A stretch of DNA of 64,000 nt, from contig CABYVU010000001.1 of the NCBI GenBank assembly GCA_902522525.1, positions 140,376 through 204,375 of the forward strand. Reading direction: 5' to 3'. Each line of letters starts with the position of its first letter. The first letter of the stretch is position 1. Both the position numbers and the translations under genes were made by a program. Positions 26,696 to 35,649 of the stretch are shown here, in pieces. The notes under the pieces are model-generated. The model saw only the letters and a list, made by a program, of their open reading frames with translations. It was not told where the DNA came from and did not search any database. This stretch comes from an uncultured Pelagibacteraceae bacterium. Lineage in GTDB: Bacteria > Pseudomonadota > Alphaproteobacteria > Pelagibacterales > Pelagibacteraceae.

Positions 26696-28459
26696 CTAAT
26701 TAAATTTATAGTTCATAATATAATTACTTCCAGTTGTTGCAGTAATATAACTACTTTCTATTCTAGGAAGTACTCTATTGAAGAAAAAGTTTGCGGTTTG
26801 GATTTTGTCTTCATAAAAGTCTTTATTTTTGTCATATTCTTTAAAAGAAACTTCTAGCACTTTCAACCATGCATGTCCTGTAGCCACTAAACCTAAAACT
26901 TTTAAATAATCATTACATGCTCCACTGGCATCCTCTGGAGAATTTTTGATTTTTTCTTTCATCCAATTAGTAAATTTGGATAAAATATCTAAATGATAAT
27001 TAAGTTGTTTTATAAATGGCTCTGCTTTTTTGTCTGTGATGTTAATCTCTTCTTTAATCAGGTTTAAATAATTTTCAATAACATCCCCGTTTTTGTTAAT
27101 TAATTTTCTAAAAACTAAGTCAGCTGCCTGAACTGAATTTGTTCCCTCATAGATAGGTGTAATTCTATTATCTCGATAGAATTGTTCAATGCCTTGATCT
27201 TTTGTAAATCCATACCCTCCATGAATTTGCATTGCTTCACTGGTTATCTCCATCGCATTGTCTGTGAAAAGTGATTTAACAACTGGTGTCATCAATGAAA
27301 CAAGATCTGAAGCCTCTTGTTTAATTTTTTCATCAGAATGATTCAAACTTACTTCAATTTGCTGAGACAGCCAGAAACTCAGGGCTCTTTGTCCTTCTAT
27401 CATAGATTTCATGCTTAAAAGTGATCTTCTTATATCAACATGGTCAATAATAAAATCTGCACCATTGTTTGATTTAGAATTAAATGCCTTCCCCTGTTTT
27501 CTTTCTTTGGCATAAGTAAGAGAATTTTGGTATGCAATTTCTGAAATTCCAAGTCCCTGAATCCCAACAATTATTCTTTCTAAATTCATCATTGTAAACA
27601 TAGAGTTTAGACCTTTATTTTTAGGTCCAATCATGTATCCAACAGCATCATCAAAATTTAAAACACATGTTGCAGATCCTTTAATTCCCATTTTATTTTC
27701 AATTGAACCTGTTGAAACACCATTTCTTGGTCCAACAGATCCATCTTTATTCAAAATGAATTTAGGAACTAAAAATAAACTAATTCCTTTAGTCCCTGCC
27801 GGAGAGTCTGTTGATCGAGCTAACACTAAATGAATAATATTTTCTGTTAAATCTTGGTCACCTGAGGTTATGAAAATTTTTTGTCCACTTATCTTGTATG
27901 TTCCATCTTTTTGATCCACAGCTTTAGTTTTTAATAGACCTAAATCTGTTCCACATACTGGTTCTGTAAGACACATTGTACCACTCCATTTTCCCTCTAC
28001 CATTTTGGGTAAATAAGTATTCTTTATTTCTTCATCTGCATGTCTTAGTAAACAATTATATGCTCCAATTGTTAGTTCACTATAAAGTTTAAATGACAAG
28101 CTTGCTGATGAAAGCATTTCATCAAAAAATGTACTGACTGTTTTTGGCATTCCTTGTCCACCGTATTTTGGATCACAAGATAAGGAAATCCATCCATCTT
28201 CTATAAATTTTTGGTAAGCCTCTTTGTATCCAGGGGGTGTTCTTACAACTCCATTTTCAAGAACTGCAGGCGTTTCATCTCCACTCTTTGCAAGAGGTAA
28301 AATTAAGTTTTGAGTTATTTTAGCTGCTTCATCCAAAATATCTTTTACTAATTCCGAGTTAACTTCTTTGTATTTTTCAATCTCATTATATTTTTTATTG
28401 TTTCTCAATTTGTCAAAGAGAAACATCATATCTTCTACAGGTGCATTATAAGTTGGCAT
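26696..28459 (-). CDS. dmdC: 3-methylmercaptopropionyl-CoA dehydrogenase (acyl-CoA dehydrogenase)
   Basis: DmdC oxidises methylmercaptopropionyl-CoA to methylthioacryloyl-CoA with FAD. The 587-aa length, with an extra C-terminal domain of about 120 residues (ending SSYITATTGSNYIMNYKFN), is typical of the DmdC group and longer than ordinary acyl-CoA dehydrogenases (about 390 aa). The FAD/acyl region is CLTEPVCGTDLG, and the catalytic base is the Glu of IYEGTN at about residue 438. The final pathway enzyme DmdD (methylthioacryloyl-CoA hydratase) is not in the window. Confidence 0.92.
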   Translation of the reverse strand: MPTYNAPVEDMMFLFDKLRNNKKYNEIEKYKEVNSELVKDILDEAAKITQNLILPLAKSGDETPAVLENGVVRTPPGYKEAYQKFIEDGWISLSCDPKYGGQGMPKTVSTFFDEMLSSASLSFKLYSELTIGAYNCLLRHADEEIKNTYLPKMVEGKWSGTMCLTEPVCGTDLGLLKTKAVDQKDGTYKISGQKIFITSGDQDLTENIIHLVLARSTDSPAGTKGISLFLVPKFILNKDGSVGPRNGVSTGSIENKMGIKGSATCVLNFDDAVGYMIGPKNKGLNSMFTMMNLERIIVGIQGLGISEIAYQNSLTYAKERKQGKAFNSKSNNGADFIIDHVDIRRSLLSMKSMIEGQRALSFWLSQQIEVSLNHSDEKIKQEASDLVSLMTPVVKSLFTDNAMEITSEAMQIHGGYGFTKDQGIEQFYRDNRITPIYEGTNSVQAADLVFRKLINKNGDVIENYLNLIKEEINITDKKAEPFIKQLNYHLDILSKFTNWMKEKIKNSPEDASGACNDYLKVLGLVATGHAWLKVLEVSFKEYDKNKDFYEDKIQTANFFFNRVLPRIESSYITATTGSNYIMNYKFN

Positions 28460-28485
28460 AAATATACTTTAGAATAAATGTTTAA

Positions 28486-29592
28486 TTATTGCAATTTTGA
28501 AATTATCGCATCTCCCATCACTGAGGTTGATACTTCTTTCATTCCCTTAGAAATAATATCTTTAGTTCTAAGACCCTCATCAAGCACACCTTGAACAGCA
28601 TTTTCTAAACTATCTGCCTCTTTATCTAGGTCTAAAGAATATCTTAAAGCCATTGCAAAACTCAGTATTGTTGCTATTGGATTAGCAATACCTTGACCTG
28701 CTATATCGGGTGCTGATCCATGAACTGGCTCATATAAAGATCTCATATTACCGTTTTTATCTTTGGCTCCAAGGGACGCAGATGGCAAAAGCCCTAAAGA
28801 ACCAGTCAACATTGCAGCTTCATCTGATAACATGTCACCAAAAAGATTATCTGTTACTATCACATCAAATTGTTTGGGATTTCTAACTAACTGCATTGCA
28901 CAGTTATCTGCTAGCATATGTTTTAATTCTACATCACTATATTCTTTGTCATGAATTGCTTGAACTTCTTCTTTCCATAATTGACCTGCCTCCATGACAT
29001 TCGACTTTTCACAGGAAGTAACTTTATTATTCCTTTTTCTGGCTAGATCAAATGCAACACGGGCTACTCTCTCAATTTCACTAGTAGTATAAACATGAGT
29101 ATTTATTCCTTTTCTTTCGCCATTATCAATTGGTTTTATCCCTCTAGGTTCACCAAAGTAAATACCACCTGTTAATTCCCTAACAAAAAGAATATCTAAA
29201 TCAGAAACAAATTCAGGCTTTAAACTTGAGGCACTAACAAGTTGCTTGAAACAAATTGCTGGTCTCAAATTTGCAAATAATTTCAATTCTTTTCTTAATT
29301 TTAATAGAGCTCTCTCTGGTTTTTTTGAAAAATCAATATTATCCCATTTTGGTCCACCAACAGCACCCAATATTACTGCAGCGCTTTCTTGTGCCTTGTA
29401 AAAAGCTTCATCGGTTATTGGAGTTCCATGTTTATCATAAGCAGCACCACCAACCAAATCTTGGTCAATTTCAAAATCCAAGGATTTATTTGAGTTAAAC
29501 CATTCAATTATTTTTTTGACTTCAGCAATTACCTCAGGTCCGATACCATCCCCTGGTAATAATAAAATTTTTCTTTTTTTAATTTTAATCAT
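28486..29592 (-). CDS. leuB: 3-isopropylmalate dehydrogenase
   Basis: LeuB oxidises and decarboxylates 3-isopropylmalate in leucine synthesis. The 368-aa protein has [11 protein letters not shown] at the start, the GAVGGPKWD segment, [14 protein letters not shown] with substrate arginines, and the metal-binding [15 protein letters not shown]. The start overlaps the leuD stop by 8 nt. LeuC, leuD and leuB are contiguous here. LeuA is not present. Confidence 0.96.
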   Translation of the reverse strand: MIKIKKRKILLLPGDGIGPEVIAEVKKIIEWFNSNKSLDFEIDQDLVGGAAYDKHGTPITDEAFYKAQESAAVILGAVGGPKWDNIDFSKKPERALLKLRKELKLFANLRPAICFKQLVSASSLKPEFVSDLDILFVRELTGGIYFGEPRGIKPIDNGERKGINTHVYTTSEIERVARVAFDLARKRNNKVTSCEKSNVMEAGQLWKEEVQAIHDKEYSDVELKHMLADNCAMQLVRNPKQFDVIVTDNLFGDMLSDEAAMLTGSLGLLPSASLGAKDKNGNMRSLYEPVHGSAPDIAGQGIANPIATILSFAMALRYSLDLDKEADSLENAVQGVLDEGLRTKDIISKGMKEVSTSVMGDAIISKLQ

Positions 29593-30190
29593 TAAATATC
29601 CAAGGTTTTGCTTCTTTAATTTTATTTTCGTATGAAACTATTTTTTCAGATTTTTCTAGTGATAAAGCAATGTCATCTAATCCCTCTATTAGACATTTTT
29701 TCTTAAATTCATCTATTTCAAATTTTATTTCTTTATTGCCAAAACTTATTGTTTGCTCTGGTAAATTTACAGAAATTTCCTCTTTTCTATTTGAGTACTC
29801 AGAAATTTCTTTGATTTGATCCTCTGAAATTGTAATTGGGAGAATCCCATTCTTAAAACAGTTATTATAAAATATATCTGCATAACTTGAACTAATCACA
29901 CAAGTTATTCCAAAATCCATTAAAGCCCAAGGAGCATGTTCTCTAGAAGAGCCACATCCAAAATTCTTTCCTGCGATTAAAATTTTAGAATTATTATACG
30001 GACTATTATTTAAAATAAAGTCATCTATCTCTTTACCACTTTGGTCATATCTCATTTCAAAAAATAAATTTTTTCCTAGTCCAGTTCTTTTTATAGTTTT
30101 TAAAAACTGTTTAGGAATTATCATATCTGTATCTATATTGACGATAGGTAGATAAGCTGGAACACTTTTTATTGAGATAAATTTATTCAT
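29585..30190 (-). CDS. leuD: 3-isopropylmalate dehydratase small subunit
   Basis: LeuD is the swivelling domain of isopropylmalate isomerase. The 201-aa protein has [15 protein letters not shown] and the signature [17 protein letters not shown] at about 73-90, then [17 protein letters not shown]. Normal length. It abuts leuC directly and overlaps leuB by 8 nt. Confidence 0.96.
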   Translation of the reverse strand: MNKFISIKSVPAYLPIVNIDTDMIIPKQFLKTIKRTGLGKNLFFEMRYDQSGKEIDDFILNNSPYNNSKILIAGKNFGCGSSREHAPWALMDFGITCVISSSYADIFYNNCFKNGILPITISEDQIKEISEYSNRKEEISVNLPEQTISFGNKEIKFEIDEFKKKCLIEGLDDIALSLEKSEKIVSYENKIKEAKPWIFND

Positions 30191-31594
30191 TTAATTTTGG
30201 TATTTTCTAACATCATCTAAGTTTCCAGAAATTGCAGCTGCTGCAGCCATTGCTGGACTAACTAAATGTGTTCTACCACCTCTTCCCTGTCTACCCTCAA
30301 AATTTCTATTAGAGGTAGATGCACATCTTTCTTCAGGTTTAAGCTTATCTGCGTTCATTGCTAGACACATTGAACAGCCTGGCTCTCTCCATTCAAAGCC
30401 TGATTCTAAAAATATTTTATCCAGACCCTCTTGCTCTGCTTGTTCTTTAACTAAACCAGAACCTGGAACAATCATTGCATGTACATGTGATGCAACTTTT
30501 TTATCTTTTAATATTTTAGCTGCCTCTCTTATATCTTCTATTCTCCCGTTAGTGCAGCTTCCTATAAAAACTTTATCAATCTTAATATCTTGTATATTCG
30601 TATTTGGTTTTAATCCCATATAATTTAATGATCTGTTAATTGAATTTTTTCTATCTGGGTCAGTTTCACTTTCAGGATTGGGAACTTTACCGTCTATTTC
30701 AACCACATCCTGGGGAGATGTTCCCCAAGTTACCATTGGTTTAATTTGAGATCCATCTAACGTTAATTCTTTATCAAAGTTTGCGTCCTTATCAGATTTC
30801 AATGTATGCCAATATTCTAAAGCTTTTTCCCAGTTTTCTCCTTTTGGTGACATTGGTTTTCCTTTTAAATATTGAAATATCTTTTCATCTGGTTGAATTA
30901 GTCCTGCTCTTGCCCCACCTTCAATCGTCATGTTGCAAATCGTCATTCTTTGTTCAACACTTAGATTAGATATAAGGTTACCGGCATATTCAATCACATA
31001 ACCAGTACCACCAGCCGTTCCTATTTTTCCAATTATCTGCAGGATAACATCCTTTGATGTTACGCCAATAGGTAAGGAACCGTTTACACTAATTCTAAAG
31101 TTTTTTGATTTTTTTTGAACTAAAGTTTGTGTTGCTAAAACGTGTTCTACTTCTGAAGTTCCAATACCAAAAGCTAAAGCTCCAAATGCTCCATGAGTTG
31201 CAGTATGACTATCGCCACAAACAATAATATTTCCAGGCTGTGTAAAACCTTGTTCAGGTCCTATTATATGGACAATGCCTTGTCTTTTATCATCCATTCC
31301 AAAAATCTCTACTCCAAATTCCTTACAGTTTTTGTTCAAAGTTTCAACTTGAATTCTCGAGTCTTCATCTGAGATACCTTTTGACCTGTCAGTTGTCGGA
31401 ACATTATGATCTGCAACAGCAAGAGTTAGTTTAGGATGTCTTACTTTTCTGTTTGAATTTCTTAAGCCTTCAAATGCTTGAGGGCTTGTAACTTCATGAA
31501 TTAAATGTCTATCTACAAACAAGAGTGATGTACCATCAGGTTGTTCATCAACTAGATGATCGTTCCAAATTTTATCGTAAGTTGTAAAAGGCAT
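30191..31594 (-). CDS. leuC: 3-isopropylmalate dehydratase large subunit
   Basis: LeuC holds the 4Fe-4S cluster that isomerises 2- to 3-isopropylmalate. The 467-aa protein starts [12 protein letters not shown], has [24 protein letters not shown], and the cluster cysteines in [12 protein letters not shown] and [10 protein letters not shown]. It lies 11 nt downstream of rplS, so amino-acid synthesis follows ribosomal genes with no visible break. Confidence 0.97.
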   Translation of the reverse strand: MPFTTYDKIWNDHLVDEQPDGTSLLFVDRHLIHEVTSPQAFEGLRNSNRKVRHPKLTLAVADHNVPTTDRSKGISDEDSRIQVETLNKNCKEFGVEIFGMDDKRQGIVHIIGPEQGFTQPGNIIVCGDSHTATHGAFGALAFGIGTSEVEHVLATQTLVQKKSKNFRISVNGSLPIGVTSKDVILQIIGKIGTAGGTGYVIEYAGNLISNLSVEQRMTICNMTIEGGARAGLIQPDEKIFQYLKGKPMSPKGENWEKALEYWHTLKSDKDANFDKELTLDGSQIKPMVTWGTSPQDVVEIDGKVPNPESETDPDRKNSINRSLNYMGLKPNTNIQDIKIDKVFIGSCTNGRIEDIREAAKILKDKKVASHVHAMIVPGSGLVKEQAEQEGLDKIFLESGFEWREPGCSMCLAMNADKLKPEERCASTSNRNFEGRQGRGGRTHLVSPAMAAAAAISGNLDDVRKYQN

Positions 31595-31605
31595 TTAGAA
31601 AAAAA

Positions 31606-32202
31606 TTATTTTTTCTGTTCTTGATTTTTTTTCGGTTCTTCTGTTTTTACAGGCTCAGCTTTAACTTCTTCTTTAGGAGCTTCTGCTTTAATTTCTTCTT
31701 TAGGAGCTTCTGCTTTAATTTCTTCTTTAGGAGCTTCTGCTTTAACTTCTTCTTTAGGAGCTTCTGTTTGAGGATCAGTTGATGGCATTACGTTTTCCTC
31801 AGTAACTTCATTAATTTTAGTTTCTAAATCAATACCAATAGTCTTCTTAATTTTTTCAGCTATTCTAGCAGATTTACCAGTTCTATCTCTTAGATAGTAT
31901 AATTTTGCTCTTCTTACTTTTCCTGATCTTACAACTTTTATTGTATCTACAATTGGGCTGTATAATGCAAAAGTTCTTTCTACTCCCTCACCAAAAGAAA
32001 TTTTTCTGACAGTAAAAGATGAATTGATGTCTCTACTCTTTTTTGCGATACATACACCTTCAAAATATTGAATTCTGTCTCTTTTACCCTCTGTTATCCT
32101 AACCCCAACTTTAACGATATCTCCAGGGAAAAAATCAGGATGTTTTCTCTCAGAAATAATCTTGTTTAAATTTGATTTGTTTATTTCTTCAATATTTTTC
32201 AT
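31606..32202 (-). CDS. rplS: 50S ribosomal protein L19 with repetitive acidic/basic tail
   Basis: L19 sits at the 30S-50S interface. Residues 1-118 are ordinary L19: [47 protein letters not shown] and the C-terminal [18 protein letters not shown]. An 80-residue extension follows, giving 198 aa against a usual 115-125. It includes four tandem nine-residue units EAPKEE(V/I)KA at residues 147-182, then a Lys/Glu-rich end. The tail is predicted to be disordered or helical. A similar repeat ends rpsP two genes upstream. Confidence 0.96.
   Translation of the reverse strand: MKNIEEINKSNLNKIISERKHPDFFPGDIVKVGVRITEGKRDRIQYFEGVCIAKKSRDINSSFTVRKISFGEGVERTFALYSPIVDTIKVVRSGKVRRAKLYYLRDRTGKSARIAEKIKKTIGIDLETKINEVTEENVMPSTDPQTEAPKEEVKAEAPKEEIKAEAPKEEIKAEAPKEEVKAEPVKTEEPKKNQEQKK
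31657..31764 (-). repeat. Four tandem 27-bp repeats encoding EAPKEE(V/I)KA
   Basis: Four adjacent 27-bp units lie in frame inside rplS. They differ at only a few bases, mainly where Val codons replace Ile codons. Because the unit is a multiple of three, copy number can change without a frameshift. The same unit type occurs in rpsP at 32895-32945. Confidence 0.9.
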
Positions 32203-32203
32203 T

Positions 32204-32887
32204 TTAATTTTTCTTATATTTTTGCCATAAGTCTGGTCTTCGGTCGCGTGTTATAGCCTCAGATTGGGATAAACGCCAGTCTTTAATTTTGGCGTGATCA
32301 CCTGAAATCAACACATTTGGGACCTTTTTTTCCTCCCAAACTTGAGGTTTTGTGAATTGCGGATATTCAAGAAGGCCATTCTCAAAACTCTCATCTTTTG
32401 AGGAATTAATATTACCTAGAATTCCTGGAATAAATCTTAGAATAGAGTCTGTTACAACAAATGCAGCAACTTCACCCCCTGACAATATAAAGTCACCAAT
32501 GCTAATCTCTTCAATATCCCTACTTTCTAGTATTCTTTCATCTACTCCTTCGAAATGACCACAAATTAAATTGATTGTTTTTTCATTTGAAAACTCTCTT
32601 GCAAGTTTAGAATTAAAAACTTTTCCTCTTGGACTTAAATAAAGGGTTTTTTCTTTAGTCTTGATATTTGCGTCTAATGAATTTGCCAAAACATCTGCTT
32701 TCATAATCATTCCATTTCCGCCACCATAAGGAGTGTCGTCAACAGTTTTATGTTTATCTAATGCATAATCTCTTATGTTTACTGTTTCTAAATCCCATTC
32801 TTTTCCTTTTGACTTTCCAAAAAGACCTTTACTCAAATAACCTGGAAAATATTCAGGATACAACGTAAATACTCTAGACAAAAACAT
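32204..32887 (-). CDS. trmD: tRNA (guanine-N1-)-methyltransferase
   Basis: TrmD methylates G37 of tRNAs with S-adenosylmethionine, preventing +1 frameshifts. I start it at the ATG at 32887, giving 227 aa beginning [19 protein letters not shown]. The trefoil-knot cofactor site is visible as [30 protein letters not shown] and [16 protein letters not shown]. The open frame runs further upstream to 33058, but that part is the repeat tail of rpsP read in another frame and is Lys/Leu-rich nonsense. The chosen start leaves 4 nt after the rpsP stop. The order rpsP-trmD-rplS is conserved in many bacteria, here without rimM between rpsP and trmD. Confidence 0.95.
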   Translation of the reverse strand: MFLSRVFTLYPEYFPGYLSKGLFGKSKGKEWDLETVNIRDYALDKHKTVDDTPYGGGNGMIMKADVLANSLDANIKTKEKTLYLSPRGKVFNSKLAREFSNEKTINLICGHFEGVDERILESRDIEEISIGDFILSGGEVAAFVVTDSILRFIPGILGNINSSKDESFENGLLEYPQFTKPQVWEEKKVPNVLISGDHAKIKDWRLSQSEAITRDRRPDLWQKYKKN

Positions 32888-32891
32888 TATT

Positions 32892-33293
32892 CTATTTAGC
32901 TTCTTCCTTCGGAGCTTCTGTTTTAGCTTCTTCCTTCGGAGCTTCTGTTTTAGGAGCATCTGCTTTAGCTTCGCCACCCTCATCAGTTTTCTTTCTATCT
33001 TTTTTTGGAATTGCTTTTTGAGGATTATTACCTTTTGCTGGCATAGGCATAATCTCATTTTCTCCTAATAATCTTGCAACTCTAGTTGTTGGTTGTGCAC
33101 CTTGACCCAGCCAATACTTAACTCTCTCAACATCTAATCCCATTCTTTCTTTTTTTTCTTTTGGAATTAGAGGATTAAAAAAACCTAGTTTTTCTATAAA
33201 CCTTCCATCTCTTGGAAATCTGCTATCAGCAACCACTATCTTATATACTGGTCTCTTCTTAGTTCCTCCCATTGATAAACGCATCTTTAACAT
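32892..33293 (-). CDS. rpsP: 30S ribosomal protein S16 with repetitive charged tail
   Basis: S16 is an assembly protein of the 30S body. Residues 1-82 are ordinary S16 ([23 protein letters not shown] is its location, then [10 protein letters not shown] and [10 protein letters not shown]). The protein is 133 aa against a usual 80-90, because of a Lys/Ala/Glu/Pro-rich extension with [20 protein letters not shown] followed by two EAPKEEAK units at residues 117-133. Charged S16 tails occur in other alphaproteobacteria. The sharing of the same unit with L19 is unusual. It lies 12 nt after ffh. Confidence 0.96.
   Translation of the reverse strand: MLKMRLSMGGTKKRPVYKIVVADSRFPRDGRFIEKLGFFNPLIPKEKKERMGLDVERVKYWLGQGAQPTTRVARLLGENEIMPMPAKGNNPQKAIPKKDRKKTDEGGEAKADAPKTEAPKEEAKTEAPKEEAK
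32895..32945 (-). repeat. Two 27-bp-period repeats encoding EAPKEEAK(T)
   Basis: Two nearly identical units close the rpsP reading frame. The encoded unit matches the rplS repeat in six of nine positions exactly (EAPKEE), and the DNA is also similar, with cttcttcctt-type codons in place of cttcttcttt. This suggests exchange between the two genes or a shared origin. Confidence 0.85.
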
Positions 33294-33305
33294 TTGTTCT
33301 CCTAT

Positions 33306-34664
33306 TTATTTTAATTGATTAAAAAGTTCTGGTGGTATGCCTTTATCCATCATCCCTTTTGTATTCCCTTTAGACATTTTTTTCATCATTTCTGACATCA
33401 TCTTAAATTGCTTAAGCAATTTATTGATAGTGGCTACGTCTGTTCCTGAGCCATTAGCAATTCTTTTTTTTCTAGAACCATCTATAATCTTTGGGTTTTC
33501 ACGCTCTTTTTTAGTCATAGATAATATTACCGCCTCGTTTTGAGTAATTATTTTTTCATCCACTCCAGCTTGATCCATTTGAGATTTAACTTTTGAAACA
33601 CCAGGCAAAAAAGACATTATACCTTCAATACCACCCATTTTTTTCATTTGTCTTAGCTGAGTAAGATAATCCTCTAACGAGAACTGACCTTTCTTTAATT
33701 TTTCCTCTGTTTTTTTTAATTTTTCTTCATCTAGATCTTCTGCAGCCTTTTCAACAAGGGAAACAATATCTCCCATACCTAAAATTCTATTGGCAATTCT
33801 GTCTGGGTGAAAAACTTCAAAGTTTTCTACCTTTTCACCAACTCCTAAAAATTTAATTGGAACATCTGCAACATATTTCATACTTAATGCTGCTCCACCT
33901 CTTCCATCACCATCTGATCTTGTAAGAATAATACCTGTCAGATTTACTGTGCTTTTAAATTCTTTAGCTACATTGGCAGCTACTTGACCAGTCAAAGAAT
34001 CTGCGACAAGAATTGTTTCTGACGGGTTTATAATACTTTCAATTTGTTTAATCTCACTCATCATTTGTAAATCAATCTGAGTTCTTCCAGCTGTATCAAA
34101 TAGAATTACATCTGCTCCATTAAGATTAGCAGCACTAATCGCCCTTCTACAAATATCTGCAGGAAGTTGATCTTTGATGACTGGAAGCGTTATTATATTA
34201 TTTTGCTCACCCAAAAGTCTTAGTTGCTCTTGTGCAGCAGGTCTGTAAACGTCTAGACTAGCCATCATCACTTTTTTCTTTTTATTAATCTCTAAAAATC
34301 TTGCAAGTTTAGCTGTCGTAGTTGTTTTTCCAGATCCCTGTAATCCAACTAACATTATTGGAACAGGTGGAACTGCATTTAATTCAATATCAGAATTTTT
34401 ATCCCCCAGGAAAGAAATTAACTCATCGTTAACAACTTTAACTACCATCTGTCCAGGTGAAGTTGATCTGATAATTTCCTGACCTAGAGCTTTAGGTTTA
34501 ACTCTATTTATAAATTCTTTTACAACTTCTAAAGATACATCCGCCTCTAAAAGAGCAAGCCTTATTTCTCTTAAACCTTCATCTACTTGCTTTTCATCAA
34601 GTGAAGGGGCTTTTTTTAATGAAGAAAATATTTCTTCAAATTTATTTGTTAAGTTTTCAAACAT
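33306..34664 (-). CDS. ffh: Signal recognition particle protein Ffh
   Basis: Ffh binds signal peptides and SRP RNA and docks with FtsY at the membrane. I start it at the ATG at 34664 (MFENLTNKFEEIFSSLK), giving 452 aa. The N-domain helix bundle is followed by the G domain with GLQGSGKTTTTAKLA, DTAGRTQ and TRSDGDGRGGAAL, and the methionine-rich M domain from about 310 (LPGVSKVKSQMDQ, then MMSEMMKKMSKG). The G4 element has TRSD where TKLD is usual: Arg replaces Lys. The frame is open upstream to 34745, but that stretch is the structured leader RNA. It diverges from dapF-ftsY. Confidence 0.96.
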   Translation of the reverse strand: MFENLTNKFEEIFSSLKKAPSLDEKQVDEGLREIRLALLEADVSLEVVKEFINRVKPKALGQEIIRSTSPGQMVVKVVNDELISFLGDKNSDIELNAVPPVPIMLVGLQGSGKTTTTAKLARFLEINKKKKVMMASLDVYRPAAQEQLRLLGEQNNIITLPVIKDQLPADICRRAISAANLNGADVILFDTAGRTQIDLQMMSEIKQIESIINPSETILVADSLTGQVAANVAKEFKSTVNLTGIILTRSDGDGRGGAALSMKYVADVPIKFLGVGEKVENFEVFHPDRIANRILGMGDIVSLVEKAAEDLDEEKLKKTEEKLKKGQFSLEDYLTQLRQMKKMGGIEGIMSFLPGVSKVKSQMDQAGVDEKIITQNEAVILSMTKKERENPKIIDGSRKKRIANGSGTDVATINKLLKQFKMMSEMMKKMSKGNTKGMMDKGIPPELFNQLK

Positions 34665-34766
34665 AATTCCATCCAGCAAGTATCGCACCAGTGGGCGAAC
34701 TCTCGCTGACTGGTGTCGATCTCTTTGTTGCCAAAGACACCGCAAATTGCTGTATTTTGCGGAAAC
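34665..34766 (-). ncRNA. ffh leader RNA, structured cis-regulatory candidate
   Basis: The 100 bases before the ffh ATG are far more GC-rich than the flanks and fold into three hairpins on the ffh strand. Hairpin 1 (34740-34762) has a 7-bp stem CCGCAAA/TTTGCGG. Hairpin 2 (34722-34737) has a perfect 6-bp stem UCUUUG/CAAAGA closed by a GCAA (GNRA) tetraloop. Hairpin 3 (34682-34720) pairs CACCAGT with ACTGGTG, extended by AUCG/CGAU below and GCGA/UCGC above. The hairpin 1 loop contains CAGCAA, complementary to UUGCUG at 34674-34679, which is 10-15 nt before the start codon, so a pseudoknot could control ribosome access. From memory, a published P. ubique survey reported a candidate cis-regulatory RNA upstream of ffh. 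This is probably that motif. Confidence 0.85.
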
Positions 34767-34772
34767 GGCGAT

Positions 34773-34800
34773 AAACTATAATAGAGGTTCAAAATGTCAA
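34773..34800 (-). promoter_or_regulatory. Probable ffh promoter
   Basis: On the ffh strand a perfect TTGACA lies at 34800-34795. Sixteen bases further is TAGTTT (34778-34773), with the better-matching TATAGT only 14 bases away (34780-34775). Either would start transcription close to hairpin 1 of the leader RNA. This is a base-pattern call only. Confidence 0.6.
34777..34782 (+). promoter_or_regulatory. Probable -10 box for dapF-ftsY
   Basis: A perfect TATAAT lies on the plus strand 42 nt before the dapF ATG. The -35 region (about 34754-34759) is weak. It overlaps the -10 of the ffh promoter on the opposite strand, so the two polymerases could not both bind at once. Confidence 0.55.
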
Positions 34801-34824
34801 TAAATAAGTTAAATACTGAAGTAT

Positions 34825-35649
34825 ATGGAATTTAAAGCTTTTAAAATGGATGGTCTTGGAAATGATTTTGTAATTATTGATAATAGGTCAAATAATGTGA
34901 AATTAAACAAGGATCAAATTATTAAAATTTGCGATCGAAACTTTATTGGTTGTGACCAAATAGTCTATATTAACAACAGTGATAATGCTGATGCTGATCT
35001 AGAGTTTTATAATTCTGATGGTTCTGCAGCTGACGCATGTGGAAACGGTACAAGATGTGTAGCCTTTTTATTATCAAAAGAAAAAAATACAAAAAATATA
35101 AGCGTTCAAGTAGCATCAAAACAGTTGAATTCAAAGTTACTTGATGATGGTCAAGTTGAAACAATAATCGGTGTACCAAAAACTAATTGGAATGAAATTC
35201 CTTTATCTAAAAAACTAAACACTAAAAATTTAGGAATTATTATAGAAGATAACAATAACCAAGCAGTGAGTGGCGGTATAGCTATTAACGTAGGTAATCC
35301 TCATACTATTTTTTTTGTTAATGATGTAGAAAATTTCAATTTAGAAAAAATTGGACCTGAGATCGAAAATCATAAATTTTTTCCAGAAAAATGTAATTTC
35401 ACTCTTGCTCAAAAATTAAATAAAAATCATTATAAAATTAAAGTTTGGGAAAGAGGCGCAGGTTTAACAAAGGCATGTGGAACTGCTGCGTGTGCAACAG
35501 CAGTAGCTGCAAATTTAGAAAAGTTAGAAAATTCTAGAACTGAAATTGAATTCACTTTAGGAAAATTAATAATTTCTATTGATGAAAGTCAACAAATTCA
35601 TATGAAAGGACCTGTATCTAGTATCAAAGAAATAGATATAAATATCTAA
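34825..35649 (+). CDS. dapF: Diaminopimelate epimerase
   Basis: DapF converts LL- to meso-diaminopimelate for lysine and peptidoglycan. The 274-aa protein has the start FKAFKMDGLGNDFVIID and both catalytic cysteines, in DACGNGTRC at about residue 72 and in KACGTAACATAV at about 220. It is followed by ftsY with a one-base stop/start overlap. In many alphaproteobacteria a MiaB-like gene (mtaB) lies between dapF and ftsY. It is absent here. Confidence 0.96.
   Translation: MEFKAFKMDGLGNDFVIIDNRSNNVKLNKDQIIKICDRNFIGCDQIVYINNSDNADADLEFYNSDGSAADACGNGTRCVAFLLSKEKNTKNISVQVASKQLNSKLLDDGQVETIIGVPKTNWNEIPLSKKLNTKNLGIIIEDNNNQAVSGGIAINVGNPHTIFFVNDVENFNLEKIGPEIENHKFFPEKCNFTLAQKLNKNHYKIKVWERGAGLTKACGTAACATAVAANLEKLENSRTEIEFTLGKLIISIDESQQIHMKGPVSSIKEIDINI

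Noticed and set aside
32888-33058. N-terminal extension of trmD beyond 32887
   Set aside because: It is the rpsP repeat tail read in another frame. The Lys/Leu-rich peptide has no TrmD homology, and the family start [14 protein letters not shown] is at 32887.
34665-34745. N-terminal extension of ffh (27 codons)
   Set aside because: The bases form the structured leader RNA. Normal Ffh begins at MFENLTNKFEEIF.
34665-34824. 4.5S SRP RNA gene next to ffh
   Set aside because: The conserved GGUCAGG...AGGAAGCAGCC-type loop of domain IV is not present on either strand.
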